Assembly (NCBI RefSeq): GCF_009905375.1
Contig: NW_027419974.1
Span: 186,001-250,000 of the forward strand
DNA from: Apium graveolens
Lineage: Eukaryota; Streptophyta; Magnoliopsida; Apiales; Apiaceae
DNA: 64,000 bases
Reading direction: 5' to 3'
Of the stretch, positions 1-12,134 are shown piece after piece. The notes beneath the pieces were generated by a model that saw nothing but the letters and a program-made list of their open reading frames with translations, was not told where the DNA came from and did no database searches. Position 1 is the first letter of the stretch. Each line of letters starts with the position of its first letter. A program made the position numbers and the translations under genes.

Positions 1-245
1 GAGGTTGTAAAACGATTTCTAATTACATGCACATGATGTTAACATGTTAATTGTACCAATATATGATGGCAAGTGACTCTTATAAGGTGCAAAGTGACTC
101 TAATTTGGTGAGAAGTCATTTACATGATTGATTAGAGCCAAAATATGCAAAAAATTGACTTGTAGGAAAGGGGTACCAAGAGGTGGTTAAAGAATGTCTA
201 AATGCATATACATGATGTTAACATGTTAATTGTCTCTATATAGTT

Positions 246-300
246 AATCAGAAATGTCACAAAATCCCCCGCGCTTCGGGGATGCCCTCAGCGTCGTGTG
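246..300. repeat. GC-rich ~50-bp insert in a satellite monomer (copy 1)
   Basis: The spacing between monomer anchors is about 231 bp here instead of 180. The extra ~50 bp contains a GC-rich hairpin (CCCCG arm 267-271, loop CGCTT, CGGGG arm 277-281) that is unlike the rest of the AT-rich array. Its origin is unknown. Confidence 0.75.
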
Positions 301-2324
301 GCAAGTGAGTCTTATAGTGTGCAAAGTGACTCTAATATGGTGAAAAGTGACTTACATGGTCGATTAGAGCCAAAATATGGAAGAAAATTAACTTGTATAA
401 AATTGGCATTAATAGGTGGTAAAGGATGTTAAATTGGATTTATATGATGTTAACATGTTATTTGTTGTATATATGGTGGAAAGTGACTTATAGGGTGCAA
501 AGTGACTCTAATATGGTGAAAAGTGACTTACATGGTTGATTAGAACCAAAATGTGGAACAAAATTGACCTGTATGAAAATGGAAATAAGAGGTGGTAAAA
601 GGATGTCAAATTGCATGTACATGATGTTAACATGTTAATTGTACCACTATATGGTGGCAAGTGACTCTTATAAGGTGCAAAGTGACTCTAATGTTGTGAG
701 ACGTCACTTAAATGTTCGATTAGAGCCAAAATGTAGCCCAAATTTGACTTGTAAGAAAGGTATACCAAGAGGTGGTTAAAGGATGTCTAATTGCATGTAA
801 ATGATGTTAACATATTAATTGTATCAATATATTATGGCAAGTGATTCTTATAGGGTGCAAAGTGACTCTAATATGGTGAAAAGTGACTTACATGGTTGAT
901 TACAACCAAGATGTGGAACAAAATTAACTTGTATGAAAGTGGCATTAATAGGTGGTAAAAGGATGTCAAATTGGATGTAGATGATTTTAACATGTTAATT
1001 ATTATATATATGGTGGATTGAGACTCTTATAGGGTGCAAAGTGACTCTAATATGGTGAAAAGTGACTTACATGTTTAATTAGAACCAAAATGTGGACCAA
1101 AATTGACTAGTATAAATGTGGCACTAACATGTGGTAAAAGGATTTCTAATTGCATGTACAAGATGTTAACATGTTAATAGTACCAATATATAATGGCAAG
1201 TGACTCTTATAGGGTGCAAAGTGACACTAATATGGTGAAAAATGACTTACATTGTTGATTAGAGCAAAAATGTGGAACAAAATTAACTTGTATGAAACTG
1301 GCATTAATAGGTGGTAAAAGGATGTCAAATTGGATGTATATGATGTTATGTTAATTTTTGTATATATGGTGGAAAGTGACTCTTATAAGGTGCAAAGTGA
1401 CTCTAATATGGTAAAAAGTGACTTACATGGTTGATTAGAACCAAAATGTGGAACCAAATTGACCTGTATGAAAGTGGAACTAATAGGTGGTAAAAGGATG
1501 TCAAATTGTATGTATATGATGTTAACATGCTAATTGTACAAATATATGGTGGAAAGTGACTTATATAGAGTGCAAAATGACTCTAATATGGTGAAAAGTA
1601 ACTTACATGGTTAATTAGAACCAAAATGTGGACCAAAATTGACTTGTATGAATGTGTCACTAAGAGGTGGTAAAAGGATTTCTAATTGCATGTACATGAT
1701 GTTAACATGTTAATTGTACCAATATATGATGGCAAGTGACCCTTAAAAGGTGCAAAGTGACTCTAATATAATGAGAAGTTACTTACATTTTTTATTAGAG
1801 CCAAAATGTGGCCCAAAATTGATTTATTAGAAAGGGGTACCAAGAGGTGGTTAAAGCATGTCTCTAATATGGTCAAAAGTAACTCTAATATGGTCAAAAG
1901 TGACTTACATGGTTGTTTAGAGCCAAAATGTGGAACAAAATTAACTTGTATGAAATTGACATTAATAGGTGGTAAAAGGATGTCAAATTGGATTTATATG
2001 ATGTTAACATGTTATTTGTTGTATATATGGTGGAAAGTGACTCTTATAGGGTGCAAAGTGACTCTAATATGGTGAAAAGTGACTTACATGGTTGATTAGA
2101 ACCAAAATGTGGAACAAAATTGACCTGTATGAAAGCGGAAATAAGAGGTGGTAAAAGGATGTCAAATTGGATGTATATGTTGTTAAGATGTTAATTATAC
2201 AAATAGATTGTGAAAAGTGACTCATATAGGGTGCAAAATAACTGTAATATGGTGAAAAGTGACTTAAATGGTTAAATAGAACCAAAATATACCAAAAAAA
2301 TGACTTGTATGAATGTGGCACTAA

Positions 2325-2975
2325 GAGGTTGTAAAAGGATTTCTAATTGCATGTACATGATGTTAACATATTAATTGTTCCAATATATGATGGCAAGTGA
2401 CTCTTATAAGGTGCAAAGTGACTCTAATATGGTGAGAAGTCATTTACATGATTGATTAGAGCCAAAACGTAGCCAAAAATTGACTTGTAGGAAAGGGGTA
2501 CCAAGAGGTGGTTAAAGAATGTCTAAATGCATATACATGATGTTAACATTTTAATTTTCTCTATATAGCCAATCAGAAATGTCACAAAATCCCCCGCGCT
2601 TCGGGGATGCACTCAGTGTCGAGTGGCAAGTGAGTCTTATAGTGTGCAAAGTGACTCTAATATGGTAAAAAGTGACTTACATGGTCGATTAGAGCCAAAA
2701 TGTGGAACAAAATTAATTTGTATGAAATTGGCATTAATATGTGGTAAAAGGATGTTAAATTGGATTTATATGATGTTAACAAGTTATTTGGTATATATGG
2801 TGGAAAGTGACTTATAGGGTGCAAAGTGACTCTAATATGGTGAAAAGTGACTTACATGGTTGATTAGAACCAAAATGTGGAACAAAATTGACCTGTATGA
2901 AAGTGGAAATAAGTGGTGGTAAAAGGATGTCAAATTGCATGTACATGATGTTAACATGTTAATTGTACCACTATA
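2325..2975. repeat. Second copy of the 1-650 satellite block
   Basis: This block aligns with positions 1-650 at a constant offset of about 2,325 bp and includes the same GC-rich hairpin insert (arms 2592-2596 and 2602-2606). Shared rare features show that it arose by duplication of a multi-monomer block, not by independent drift. The similarity stops near 2975, where a monomer is interrupted and restarts out of register. Confidence 0.8.
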
Positions 2976-5900
2976 TGTGGAACAAAATTGACCTGTATGA
3001 AAGTGGCATTATAGGTGGTAAAAGGATGTCAAATTGGATGTATATGATGTTAACATGTTAATTATTGTATATATGGTGGATTTTGACTCTTATAGGGTAC
3101 AAAGTGACTCTAATATGATGAAAAGTTACTTACATGTTTAATTAGAACCAAAATGTGGACCAAAATTGACTAGTATGAATGGGGCACGTATAGGTGGTAA
3201 AAGGATTTCTAATTGCATCTACATGATGTTAACATGTTAATTGTACCAATATATGATGGCAAGTGACTCTTATAAAGTGCAAAATGACTGTAATATGGTG
3301 AGAATTCACTTACATGATTGATTAGAGCCAAAATGTGGTGCAAAATTGACTTGTGAGAAAGGGGTACCAAGAGGTGGTTAAAGGATGTCTAATTGTATGT
3401 ACATGATGTTAACATGTTAATTGTATCAATATACGGTGGCAAGTGACTCTTCTAGGGTCCAAAGTGACTCTAATATGGTCAAACGTGACTTACATGGTTG
3501 ATTAGAGCCAAAATGTGCAACAAAATTAACTTGTAAGAAAGTTGAATTAAGAGGTTGTAAAAGCATGTAAAATTGGATGTATATGATATTAACATGTTAA
3601 TTCTATTAATTTATGGTGGAAAGTGACTCTTATAGGGTGCAAAGTGACTCTAATATGGTGAAAAGTGACTACCATGGTTAATTGTAACCAAAATGTGGAC
3701 CAAAATTGACTTGTATGAATGTGGCACTAAGAAGTGGTAAAAAGATTTCTAATTGCATGTACATGATTTTAACATGTTAATTGTACCAATATATGATGGC
3801 AAGTAACTTTTATAAGGTGCAAAGTGACTCTAATATGGTGAGAAATCACTTACATTATTGATTAGAGCCAAAATGTGGCCCAAACTTGACTTGTAGGAAA
3901 GGGGTACCAAGAGGTGGTTAAAGAATGTCTAATTGTATGTACATGATGTTAACATGTTAATTGTATCAATATATGGTGGCAAGTGACTCATATAAGGTGC
4001 AAAGTGACTAATATTGTGAGAAGTCACTTACATGTTTGATTAGAGCCGAAATGTGACCCAAAATTGACTTGTAAGAAAGGGGTATCAAAACGTGGTTAAA
4101 CGATGTCTAATTGCATGTACATGATGTTAACATGTTAATTGTATCAATATATGGTGGCAAGTGAATCTTATAGGGCGCAAAGTGACTCTAATATGGTGAA
4201 AAGTGACTTAAATGGTTGATTAGAGCCAAGATGTGGAATAAAATTAACTTGTAAGAAAGTGGCTTTAATAGGTGATAAAAGGATTTCAAATTGGATGTAT
4301 AGGATGATAACATGTTAGTTGTTGTATATATGGTATAAAGTGACTCTTGTAAGGTGCAAAGTGAGTCTAATATGGTAAAAAGTGACTTACATGGTTGATT
4401 AGAACCAAAATGTGGAACAAAATTGACCTGTATGAAAGTGGAACTAAGAGGTGGTAAAAGGATGTCAAATTGTATGTATATGATGTTAACATTTTAATTG
4501 TACAAATATATGGTGGAAAGTGACTCATATAGGGTGCAAAATGACTCTAATATGGTGAAAATTGACTTACATGGTTAATTAGAACCAATATGTGGACAAA
4601 AATTGACTTGTATGAATGTGGCACTAAAAAGTGGTAAAAGGATTTCTAATTGCATTTACATGATGTTAACATGTTAATTGTACCAATATATGGTCAAAAG
4701 TGACTTACATGGTTGATAAGAGCCAAAATGTGGAACAAAATTAACTTGTATTAAAGTGGCATTTATTAGGTGGTAAAAGGATATCAAATTGGATGTATAT
4801 GATGGTAACATGTTAATTGTTGTATGTATGGTGGAAAGTGACTTTTATAGGGTGCAAAGTGACTCTAATATGGTGAAAAGTGACTTATATGGTTGATTAG
4901 AACCAAAATGTGGAACAGAATTGAGCTGTATGAAAGTGGAACTAAGAGGTGGTAAAAGGATGTCAAATTGGATGTATATGATGTTAATATTTTAATTATA
5001 CAAACAGTTTGTGGAAAGTGACTTATATAGGGTGTAAAATGACTCTAATACGTTAAAAAGTGACTGACATGGTTAATTAGAACCAAAATGTGGACCAAAA
5101 TTGACTCGTATGAATGTGGCAATATGAGGTGGTAAAAGGATTTCTAATTGCATGTACATGATGTTAACATGTTAACTGTACCAATATATGATGGCAAGTG
5201 ACTCTTATAAGGTGCAAAGTGACTCTAATATTGTGAGACGTCACTTACATGTTTGATTAGAGCCAAAATGTGGCCCAAAATTGACTTGTAAGAAAGGGGT
5301 ACCAAGTGGTGGTTAAAGGATGTCTAATTGCATGTACATGATGTTAACATGTTAATCCTATCAATATATGGTGGCAAGTGACTCTTATAGGGTGCATAGT
5401 GACTCTAATATGGTGAAAAGTGACTTACCTGATTGATTAGAGCCAAAATGCGTAACAAAATTAACTTGTATGAAAGTGGCATTAATATGTGGTAAAAGGA
5501 TGTCAAATTGGATGTATATGATGTCAACATGTCAATTGTTGTATATATGGTGGAAAGTGAATTTTATAGGGTGCAAAGTGACTCTAATATGGTGAAAAGT
5601 GACTTACATGGTTAATTAGAACCAAAATATGGGCCAAAATAAACTTGTATGAATGTGGGACTAAGAGGTGGTAAAAGGATTTCTAATTGCATGTACATGA
5701 TGTTAACATGTTAATTGTACCAATATATGATGGCAAGTGACTCTTATAAGGTGCAAAGTGACTCTAATATGGTGAGAAGTCACTTACATGATTGATTAGA
5801 GCCAAAATGTGGCCCAAAATTGACTTGTACCAAAGGGGTACCAAAAGGTTGTTAAAGGATGTCTAATTGCATATACATGATGTTAACATGTTAATTATAT

Positions 5901-7175
5901 CAATATATGGTGGCAAGTGACTCTTATAGAGTGGAAAGTGACTCTAATATGGTGAAAAGTGATTTACATGGTTGATTAGAGCCAAAAAATGGAACAAAAT
6001 AAACTTGTATGAAAGTGGCATTAATATGTAGTAATAGAATGTCAAATGGGATGTATATGATGTTAACATGTTAATTATACAAATATATTGTTGAAAGTGA
6101 CCCATATATGGTGCAAAATGACTCTAATATGGTGAAAAGGGACTTACATGGTTAATTAGAACCAAAATGTGGACCAAAATTGACTTGTATGAATGTGGCA
6201 CTAAGAGGTGGTAAAAGGATTTATAATTGCATGTACATGATGTTAACATGTTAAATGTACCAATATATGATGGCAAGTGACTCTTATAAGGTGCAAAGTG
6301 ACTCTAATATCGTGAAAAATGACTTACATGGTTGATTAGAACCAAAATGTGGAACAAAATTGACCTGTATGAAAGTGGAACTAAGAGGTGGTAAAAGGAT
6401 GTCAAATTGGATGTATATGATGTTAACATGTTAATTGTACAAATATATGGTGGAAAGTGACTCATATAGGGTGCAAAATGACTCTAATATGGTGAAAATT
6501 GACTTACATGGTTAATTAGAACCAATATGTGGACCAAAATTGACTTGTATGAATGTGGCACTAAGAGGTGGTAAAAGGATTTCTAATTGCATTTACATGA
6601 TGTTAACATGTTAATTGTACAAATATATGATGACAAGGGACTCTTATAAGGTGCAAAGTGACTCTAATATTGTGAGACGTCACTTACATGTTTGATTAGA
6701 GCCAAAATGTGGCCCAAATTTGAATTGTAAGAAAGGGGTACCAAGAGGTGGTTAAAGGATGCCTAATTGCATGTACATTATGTTAACATGTTAATTGTAT
6801 CAATATATGGTGGCAAGTGACTCTTATAGGGTGCAAAGTGACTCTAATATGGTGAAAAGTGACTTACCTGGTTGATTAGAGCCAAAATGTGGAACAAAAT
6901 TAACTTGTCTGAAAGTGGCATTAATAGGTGGTAAAAGGATGTCAAATTGGATGTATATAATGTCAACATGTTAATTGTTGTATATATGGTGGAAAGTGAA
7001 TCTGATAGGGTGCAAACTGACTCTAATATGGTGAAAAGTGACTTGCATGGTTAATTAGAACCAAAATATGGGCCAAAATTAACTTGTATGAATGTGGGAC
7101 TAAGAGGTGGTAAAAGGATTTCTAATTGCATGTACATGATGTTAACATGTTAATTGTACCAATATATGATGGAAA

Positions 7176-7180
7176 GTGAC
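7176..7180. repeat. Target site duplication GTGAC (left, Tekay-1)
   Basis: GTGAC directly precedes the LTR start TGTAATAACCC and is repeated directly after the LTR end GTGTTACA at 28132-28136. The 5-bp length is usual for gypsy integrases. Confidence 0.95.
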
Positions 7181-7315
7181 TGTAATAACCCAAAAATTTT
7201 CAACTTTTTGTAACCCTTGTGAATAGTGTTTTAGCTGAATGAGAAAACTTTTCACGCCACACTATGTAGGGGTTCTGTTATGGATATTCTGGGATATTAT
7301 TAGTACTCTATGAAG

Positions 7316-7323
7316 TATATAAG
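7316..7323 (+). promoter_or_regulatory. Putative LTR TATA box (Tekay-1)
   Basis: TATATAAG, conserved at the same offset in the other Tekay-1/2 LTRs (24192, 43074, 52999). If used, U3 is only about 165 bp and the leader inside the LTR is almost 3.9 kb. Confidence 0.5.
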
Positions 7324-7913
7324 TGTATGTAAAGATCGTCAGAATCCAATTCCGAACACTTTGGTTTTTCCCGGAAATCCACAAGATACGGAGAGAATTG
7401 AGTATAAGGTAACAGGATAAAAAGGATTTAAATTAAAGGATTATAATAGAGGATCATAAAAAGGAATATAATGTATTGAGAAAGGTTAAGGGAACCTAAG
7501 TAATAAGATCCCGGGTATGATCCTTCAAACGATAAACGAGAACGAAAGTTAAGCGAACCGTATAACAGATCAGCGGTCATTAGGCAAACGATTAGGAAGT
7601 TAATCAAAGGGATTAGTGGGAATGATGTCATCCAACCAATAGAAAGAGGACAAGGAAGGGAGGATGACATCATGAGGATGACATAAGCATGACATGGGAA
7701 GGAAGGAGGTGTGGTGGCTTTGTAACCACACAAATTCAAGGGCAAGAAGGTAATTGACTAAAGCAAGCACAAAAACCAAGCAACCAAGCCAAGCAAAAAT
7801 CATTTTCATCAAAAATCAAAAAGCAACCAAGGCTTTGTTCTTGAAGCTCTCGGCTTTTTACTATTCATTAGGCAAGAATTTTCAAAAATTCAAGATCCAA
7901 GCTTCCTAAATTG

Positions 7914-7920
7914 GTGAGTA
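7914..7920 (+). promoter_or_regulatory. Candidate splice donor in the Tekay-1 leader
   Basis: TTG/GTGAGTA fits the plant donor consensus. A donor-like AAG/GTAATT lies at the homologous place in Tekay-2, and a second candidate AAG/GTATA is conserved about 220 bp downstream. The candidate acceptor is the CAG ending at 10856. No transcript evidence is available. Confidence 0.3.
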
Positions 7921-9285
7921 AATTCCCTAATCATCTTCATGCTTAGTTAGGGCTATACCATGAGTTTAAGCCATCAATTCCTTCTCAATCTTCTTCATTT
8001 AATCAAAGAAGAAGACTATGAATAGTGTTTTCAAGATTTTAACTTGAAGTTTTATTGTTTTTCTTGAAGATCCAAGCTTTCCTAAGACTTCTCAAAGCTT
8101 CTTAAGGCTTCCTAGCTCATCCCACCACTTCAAGGAAGGTATACCATCTCCAAACCCTAGATTCCTATATATTATAAGATGATTTTTATTAGTAGGATGA
8201 TATTGTAGCTTGTTGTTGTGATTTAGAGTTTGGGATTTGGAATGGTAGTGAAATGGAATGGTAAATGTTGTGGTTTTGATTAAAAGAACTTAAGTATGAT
8301 TAAAGTTAAGTTTAGGCATAAGTATGATGATTAAATTGAATTGGTTGGGGTTGTTATGATGAGATGAGGATGGATGTTGGTTGTATGTTGGATTTGAGGT
8401 TGGTTTGTGGTTGGTTTTGAATGGTTAAAAATTGGGAAATCGCGTAAACATAGCCGTCGTAACGTCCGATTTTCTTTGGACTGTTTTTGTGCATAGCATT
8501 AGGACCCGAGAACCCCCTGATAGATTATGACCACTGCCATTTTTAGATAGCTCATGTTACGAGCTTCGTTTTGATATGTAGTTCGTTCGATTCCGATGCA
8601 CGGTTTAGGAGAAACGACCGTTTCAAGTAACGGCATTTCGCGAACGAAACTTTTTCCCTCGCCTTACTTTGAAACATAGGTTAAAGACCAAAAAGGGTTA
8701 ATTAATGTATGAAACATTTATGGTAAGTGTGTTAGGCAGTTGGTAAGACACTCGCGTAGGAATCGCTTTAAAACTCGTAAAGGTTAAATTATTAAAAATG
8801 GTGGAGCCGAGGGTACCCGAGTGACTTAAGCAAATCAGTGAGCGCAAAACAAGCGTTAGAGTCTAAGTTAGTTAAAGTATAGATTTACAAGTGACTTTGG
8901 TTTAATTCCAACTTACTTGTTGTTTATAGGTTATCAGACTCATCCCGAGCCTTTCTCACACCCAAGTCGCTCAGGCAAGTTTTCTACCCGTTATAACTGT
9001 TGTTGTGATGAATATATGTATTTGCATTATCTTGCGATAGATGCATGTTAGTTAATTAGCAAATGATGCAATATATTGAAGCATGCTGCTATGGTATATA
9101 TATATATATGCATGCCTGTTTCGCATTCTTTCCATATATACATATCTGTTGGTTCAGTTGATAATACCTATGCTAGAGGATAGCGGTAACTTGCATATAC
9201 CCTTAGTATAGGGACCCAAAGGTGAAAATATTTTCTAAAACCGGGAGTCGAGGATCCCGAGTAGATTTTGTATATATGGATATGG

Positions 9286-9317
<32 letters not shown>

Positions 9318-10865
9318 GGTTATACTTTTCCAAACTATTAATCGAATAAGGTTTATTCGATAACTTTAACTTTATTTTATTATTGAATATTATTCTGAAT
9401 ATTCATTCGAGGGCTTATGACTCTTTTATATTATTATTGGATATTACTTGGATAATCATTTGAGGATGTATGACTCCTTTATTTTATGAATATTATTTAT
9501 AATATTCATTCGAGGTATTATGACTCCGCTTATTACTGCAATATATTCTTTATTTTATTAACGAATAAGGTGTCAATAATCAAACTTATTTTCGATTATT
9601 CCAATAAAGATAATACTTTCATATAAGTATATCTTTGATTATTTAATACTCGTTTCAAGTATAAGTTTTAATACTTTTACTTCAATTATTTTTATAAAGA
9701 TTATTCTTTATGGGAATATTATTGAAATAATAATATTCAGTTATTTTCTAAATATACTGGGGACTGATTTACTTCATTAAATCAGTTTTACTCCAAACAC
9801 TCTTTAAAGTGTTTTCGAGTCTTCAAATGATTTTTAAAAGTTAGAGCGGATCCCAAAACTCATTTTTATATTTAAGATCTTCCTTTTTAAGGGGATTTAA
9901 ATACTCGCTCAAAACCTGGGGAATCCGGCTCTGTGGTGTATTTTATATTCGCAACAAGGTTGTTGTCTTGGTAAAAGAGTTTTTGATTACTTACCCAATA
10001 TTCGGGAAGTAAAATTCTTGGAACAAGTTAATCCATTAACAGGCATCGCCTGGGAAATATCGGTGAGTTTTCCTTTCCAACTAGATACGACTTCTTGGTG
10101 AAGCCGTATCAACAAGTTTCTACTTGGGGAAAGGGGGAACGAGCTTTACGTTTCAGAGTCATGGATTTCATCTGAACTAGGAGTGGCGTAAGTGGTCGAG
10201 TAGCGCCGGCCCAGCCTTATCATATTGGCCCAAATGGCCTGGAAGTTCCGCTAAGGTGGTCCATTCCTTAGGAGTTCAGTGTTCGGTTGACAAGTAAATC
10301 CGACAGGTTCTCCTCTACATGTAGAAAATGGTGGGGTTGTACTACTACGACTGATCATCGTAAGTGGTCTTCCTGGCGCGGTAAACTCCCGTAATGAGTT
10401 CATCATCCATTTGGATAATTCTGCAACACTACCCGTAGCATTTCGATTGAAAGGCTACTAATGGGTGGTTGCCGAAGCATTGACAGGGTCAAACATTTTT
10501 ACTGGTGTATCCATTGAATGAAGTATCTCGTAACTTCATCTCTTTTCAAAATATTTCAAAGATCAAATATTTTCAAGTTTTATTTGTGGTCTCATCTATG
10601 GGATGACCTCGTGAATCTTATTATACTTTGAACAGTAGTAGTTCAAGTAGATTTCTAAAAAAAATGGTATAAGTATAGTGAAGTAATTGGTAACTTCATC
10701 TTCTTTTAAAACTTATATCCAGTAAGTAATTACCTTACTCATGATAGAGATTCTATTAAGTATCCATTTAGATACTTATATTATTGTTATCACTATGTAT
10801 TATCTTGCGAGCTGTAAGGCTCACTCTTGCTTTATTTCTTCATCACACAACAACAGTTAGGAGAG

Positions 10866-10967
10866 ATGGCCAGACTCCAGCAGACCCAGCGCAAGCGCGT
10901 GGGAAGCGTCCCGCGTCTTCCCGATGATGTTGTAGATGCTATAGCTGCAGAGGTAGATCCATTGTAG
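10866..10967 (+). CDS. Conserved short ORF inside the Tekay LTR (33 aa)
   Basis: A 33-codon ORF beginning MARLQQTQRKRV, with a basic N-terminal half and an acidic C-terminal half. It sits about 300 bp before the LTR end, directly after a candidate 3' splice site (CAACAACAG/TTAGGAG). The same ORF occurs in the 3' LTR (27737-27838) and in both Tekay-2 LTRs, and a different basic ORF lies at the homologous place in the third Tekay-like LTR. I recognise no family. It could be a translated leader ORF, the second exon of a spliced product, or chance in a slowly evolving leader. Confidence 0.4.
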   Translation: MARLQQTQRKRVGSVPRLPDDVVDAIAAEVDPL

Positions 10968-11264
10968 TTCAGACCATCTACTTTTGAGAATCAAATTATG
11001 TATAATTATAACTTGTGGCAGATAATGGCAATTAACTGTAAATTTATCAAGTAATCATTTTGGGTTGTAATAACTTTTAAATGGTGGATTCAAAGACTTG
11101 TACTTATTTCAATTTCATCTCTGAGACTATAACGAGTTGTGGTGTGTGTTAGTGTGGGGTCACAGCATGAGATTATTTATTATTAATTAAGTGAAGTGAT
11201 ATTGTGGAAAGAAAGACCGTGACAACCCGGATCCTCGACCCCGGATCTGGGGGTGTTACAGAAA

Positions 11265-11276
11265 TGGTATCAGAGC
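11265..11276 (+). other. Primer-binding site, tRNA-iMet type (Tekay-1)
   Basis: TGGTATCAGAGC, 4 bp after the 5' LTR. It is complementary to the 3' end of initiator tRNA-Met, the usual primer of plant gypsy and copia elements. Confidence 0.95.
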
Positions 11277-11472
11277 TAAGCGTTATAAACCTCAGAGATG
11301 ATGCGTCGATATAATAACAAACTCACAAAGATAATAAGAACTCTTGCCAAGTTCATGGTCGGACTACTTAAAGTAGTGCTGACAGTTAAAACCCTTACGG
11401 GAACCCTTATAAGTATCATGATAGTAACTTAGCTCGTTTAATGTGTAGGCGCCTGAGATAGAGGACCCTGAG

Positions 11473-12134
11473 ATGTTCGAGCGTGAGCATGATGAGGCAT
11501 TGCTAGATGTTGAAGATCAGGAGGAGCCTGAGATGGAGGAGGATGAGGAGGACCCCTCAGAGGAGTCAGAGACAGAGGTTATTGCTATTCCAGATGAGGA
11601 GGACCCGGATGAGGTCCCAGTAGCTGAGGAGCGTGTTGGACCTATGGTAGTGTATGCTGGTATCCCATTACCCACACTTCCGGTGGTCAGAGCCCCTACC
11701 CCTCCACCACTATCTTGGATTCCTGATGATGACAGCTCAGAGACCCATACTTCCGAGCCTAGGCAGACCGAGGAGGCACCCTCAGCGGCTCCGGATTCAC
11801 CACCTCTTGACCCTGCCCACAGGCAGTCTTCGTTAGCTCATGGATATGTTCAGGATGTATTGAGGACCCGAGTGGCTGTTGCCGAGGGCCGACTAGATGA
11901 GGCCAGGAGGGAGTTGGATGCAGAGAGGGCGGGTAGGCGTACCCGAGCTTATGAGACTAGGGCTTCTATACCCCGATCCTTGAGGAGGGAGCTTACGGGA
12001 TAGAGCTCACATCCCGAGCGAGGCTCAGATCGCTCCAGGGGGACAGGCATGGTAGGATCTCCAGGCGGCAGGCCGACTATATCTTCCGTCGTGCGATGGA
12101 AAGGGTTTGGGAGCTGACCCGCTCCGGTGTGTGA
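11473..12134 (+). pseudogene. Pre-gag acidic ORF of Tekay-1, frameshifted
   Basis: An open frame of 176 codons (11473-12003) lies between the PBS and gag. The first ~60 residues are dominated by Glu and Asp, the middle is proline-rich (residues ~65-125), and the end is an Arg/Glu-rich likely coiled coil (residues ~125-165). At about 11990-12000 the coherent reading moves to another frame and runs on to TGA at 12132-12134 with more Arg-rich helical sequence, so the ancestral product was probably about 220 residues. The third Tekay-like element has a proline-rich/coiled-coil ORF at the same place and Tekay-2 has an acidic remnant there. An in-frame stop at 11446 precludes a longer N-terminus. 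I know no function; a gag-associated accessory role is speculation. Confidence 0.6.

Larger units (their letters stand above)
1..7180. repeat. ~180-bp satellite array, about 40 monomers
   Basis: Tandem repeat with a period of about 180 bp. The anchor GATGTTAACATGTTAATT recurs at exact 180-bp steps, for example near 5699, 5879, 6059, 6239, 6419, 6599 and 6779. Each monomer holds three or four related AAGTGACT-type half-units, so the unit itself looks built from shorter repeats. Four subtypes can be told apart by the block after GAGCC/GAACC (TGTGGCCC, TGTGGAAC with TTAACTTG, TGTGGAAC with TTGACCTG, TGTGGACC), and they tend to follow each other in a fixed order. Short stop-bounded reading frames inside it are by-products of the repeat. 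The array is cut at its right end by a gypsy insertion and resumes beyond it. It has the form of pericentromeric or interstitial plant satellite DNA; I do not recognise the family. Confidence 0.95.
7181..11260 (+). repeat. 5' LTR of Tekay-1 (4,080 bp)
   Basis: Starts TGTAATAACCC and ends GGGGGTGTTACA, with the primer-binding site 4 bp later. It has a TATA box only 135 bp from its start, an AT-rich low-complexity core around 9280-9320 and a triplicated ~55-bp motif near 9370-9530 ending in TATGACTC. A conserved short ORF lies at 10866-10967. Minus-strand frames near 7428-7812 recur in the other LTR copies with no coding signature. Confidence 0.95.

Noticed and set aside
1806..2817. Short ORFs of 64-89 codons in the satellite
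   Set aside because: They repeat with the satellite unit, differ in length between units and have no domain; by-products of AT-rich tandem repeats.
1..7180. CRISPR array
   Set aside because: Repeats are head-to-tail 180-bp units without unique spacers, and the genome is clearly plant nuclear.
7428..7812. Minus-strand ORFs (70-105 codons) recurring in each Tekay LTR
   Set aside because: They recur only because the LTR is repeated; the Tekay-2 versions are shortened or shifted and the peptides look like random hydrophobic sequence.
11265..11276. tRNA gene fragment
   Set aside because: Only the 12-18 nt complementary to the tRNA 3' end is present, next to an LTR; these are primer-binding sites (also at 22563, 32028, 35181, 47297). 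I saw no tRNA gene.
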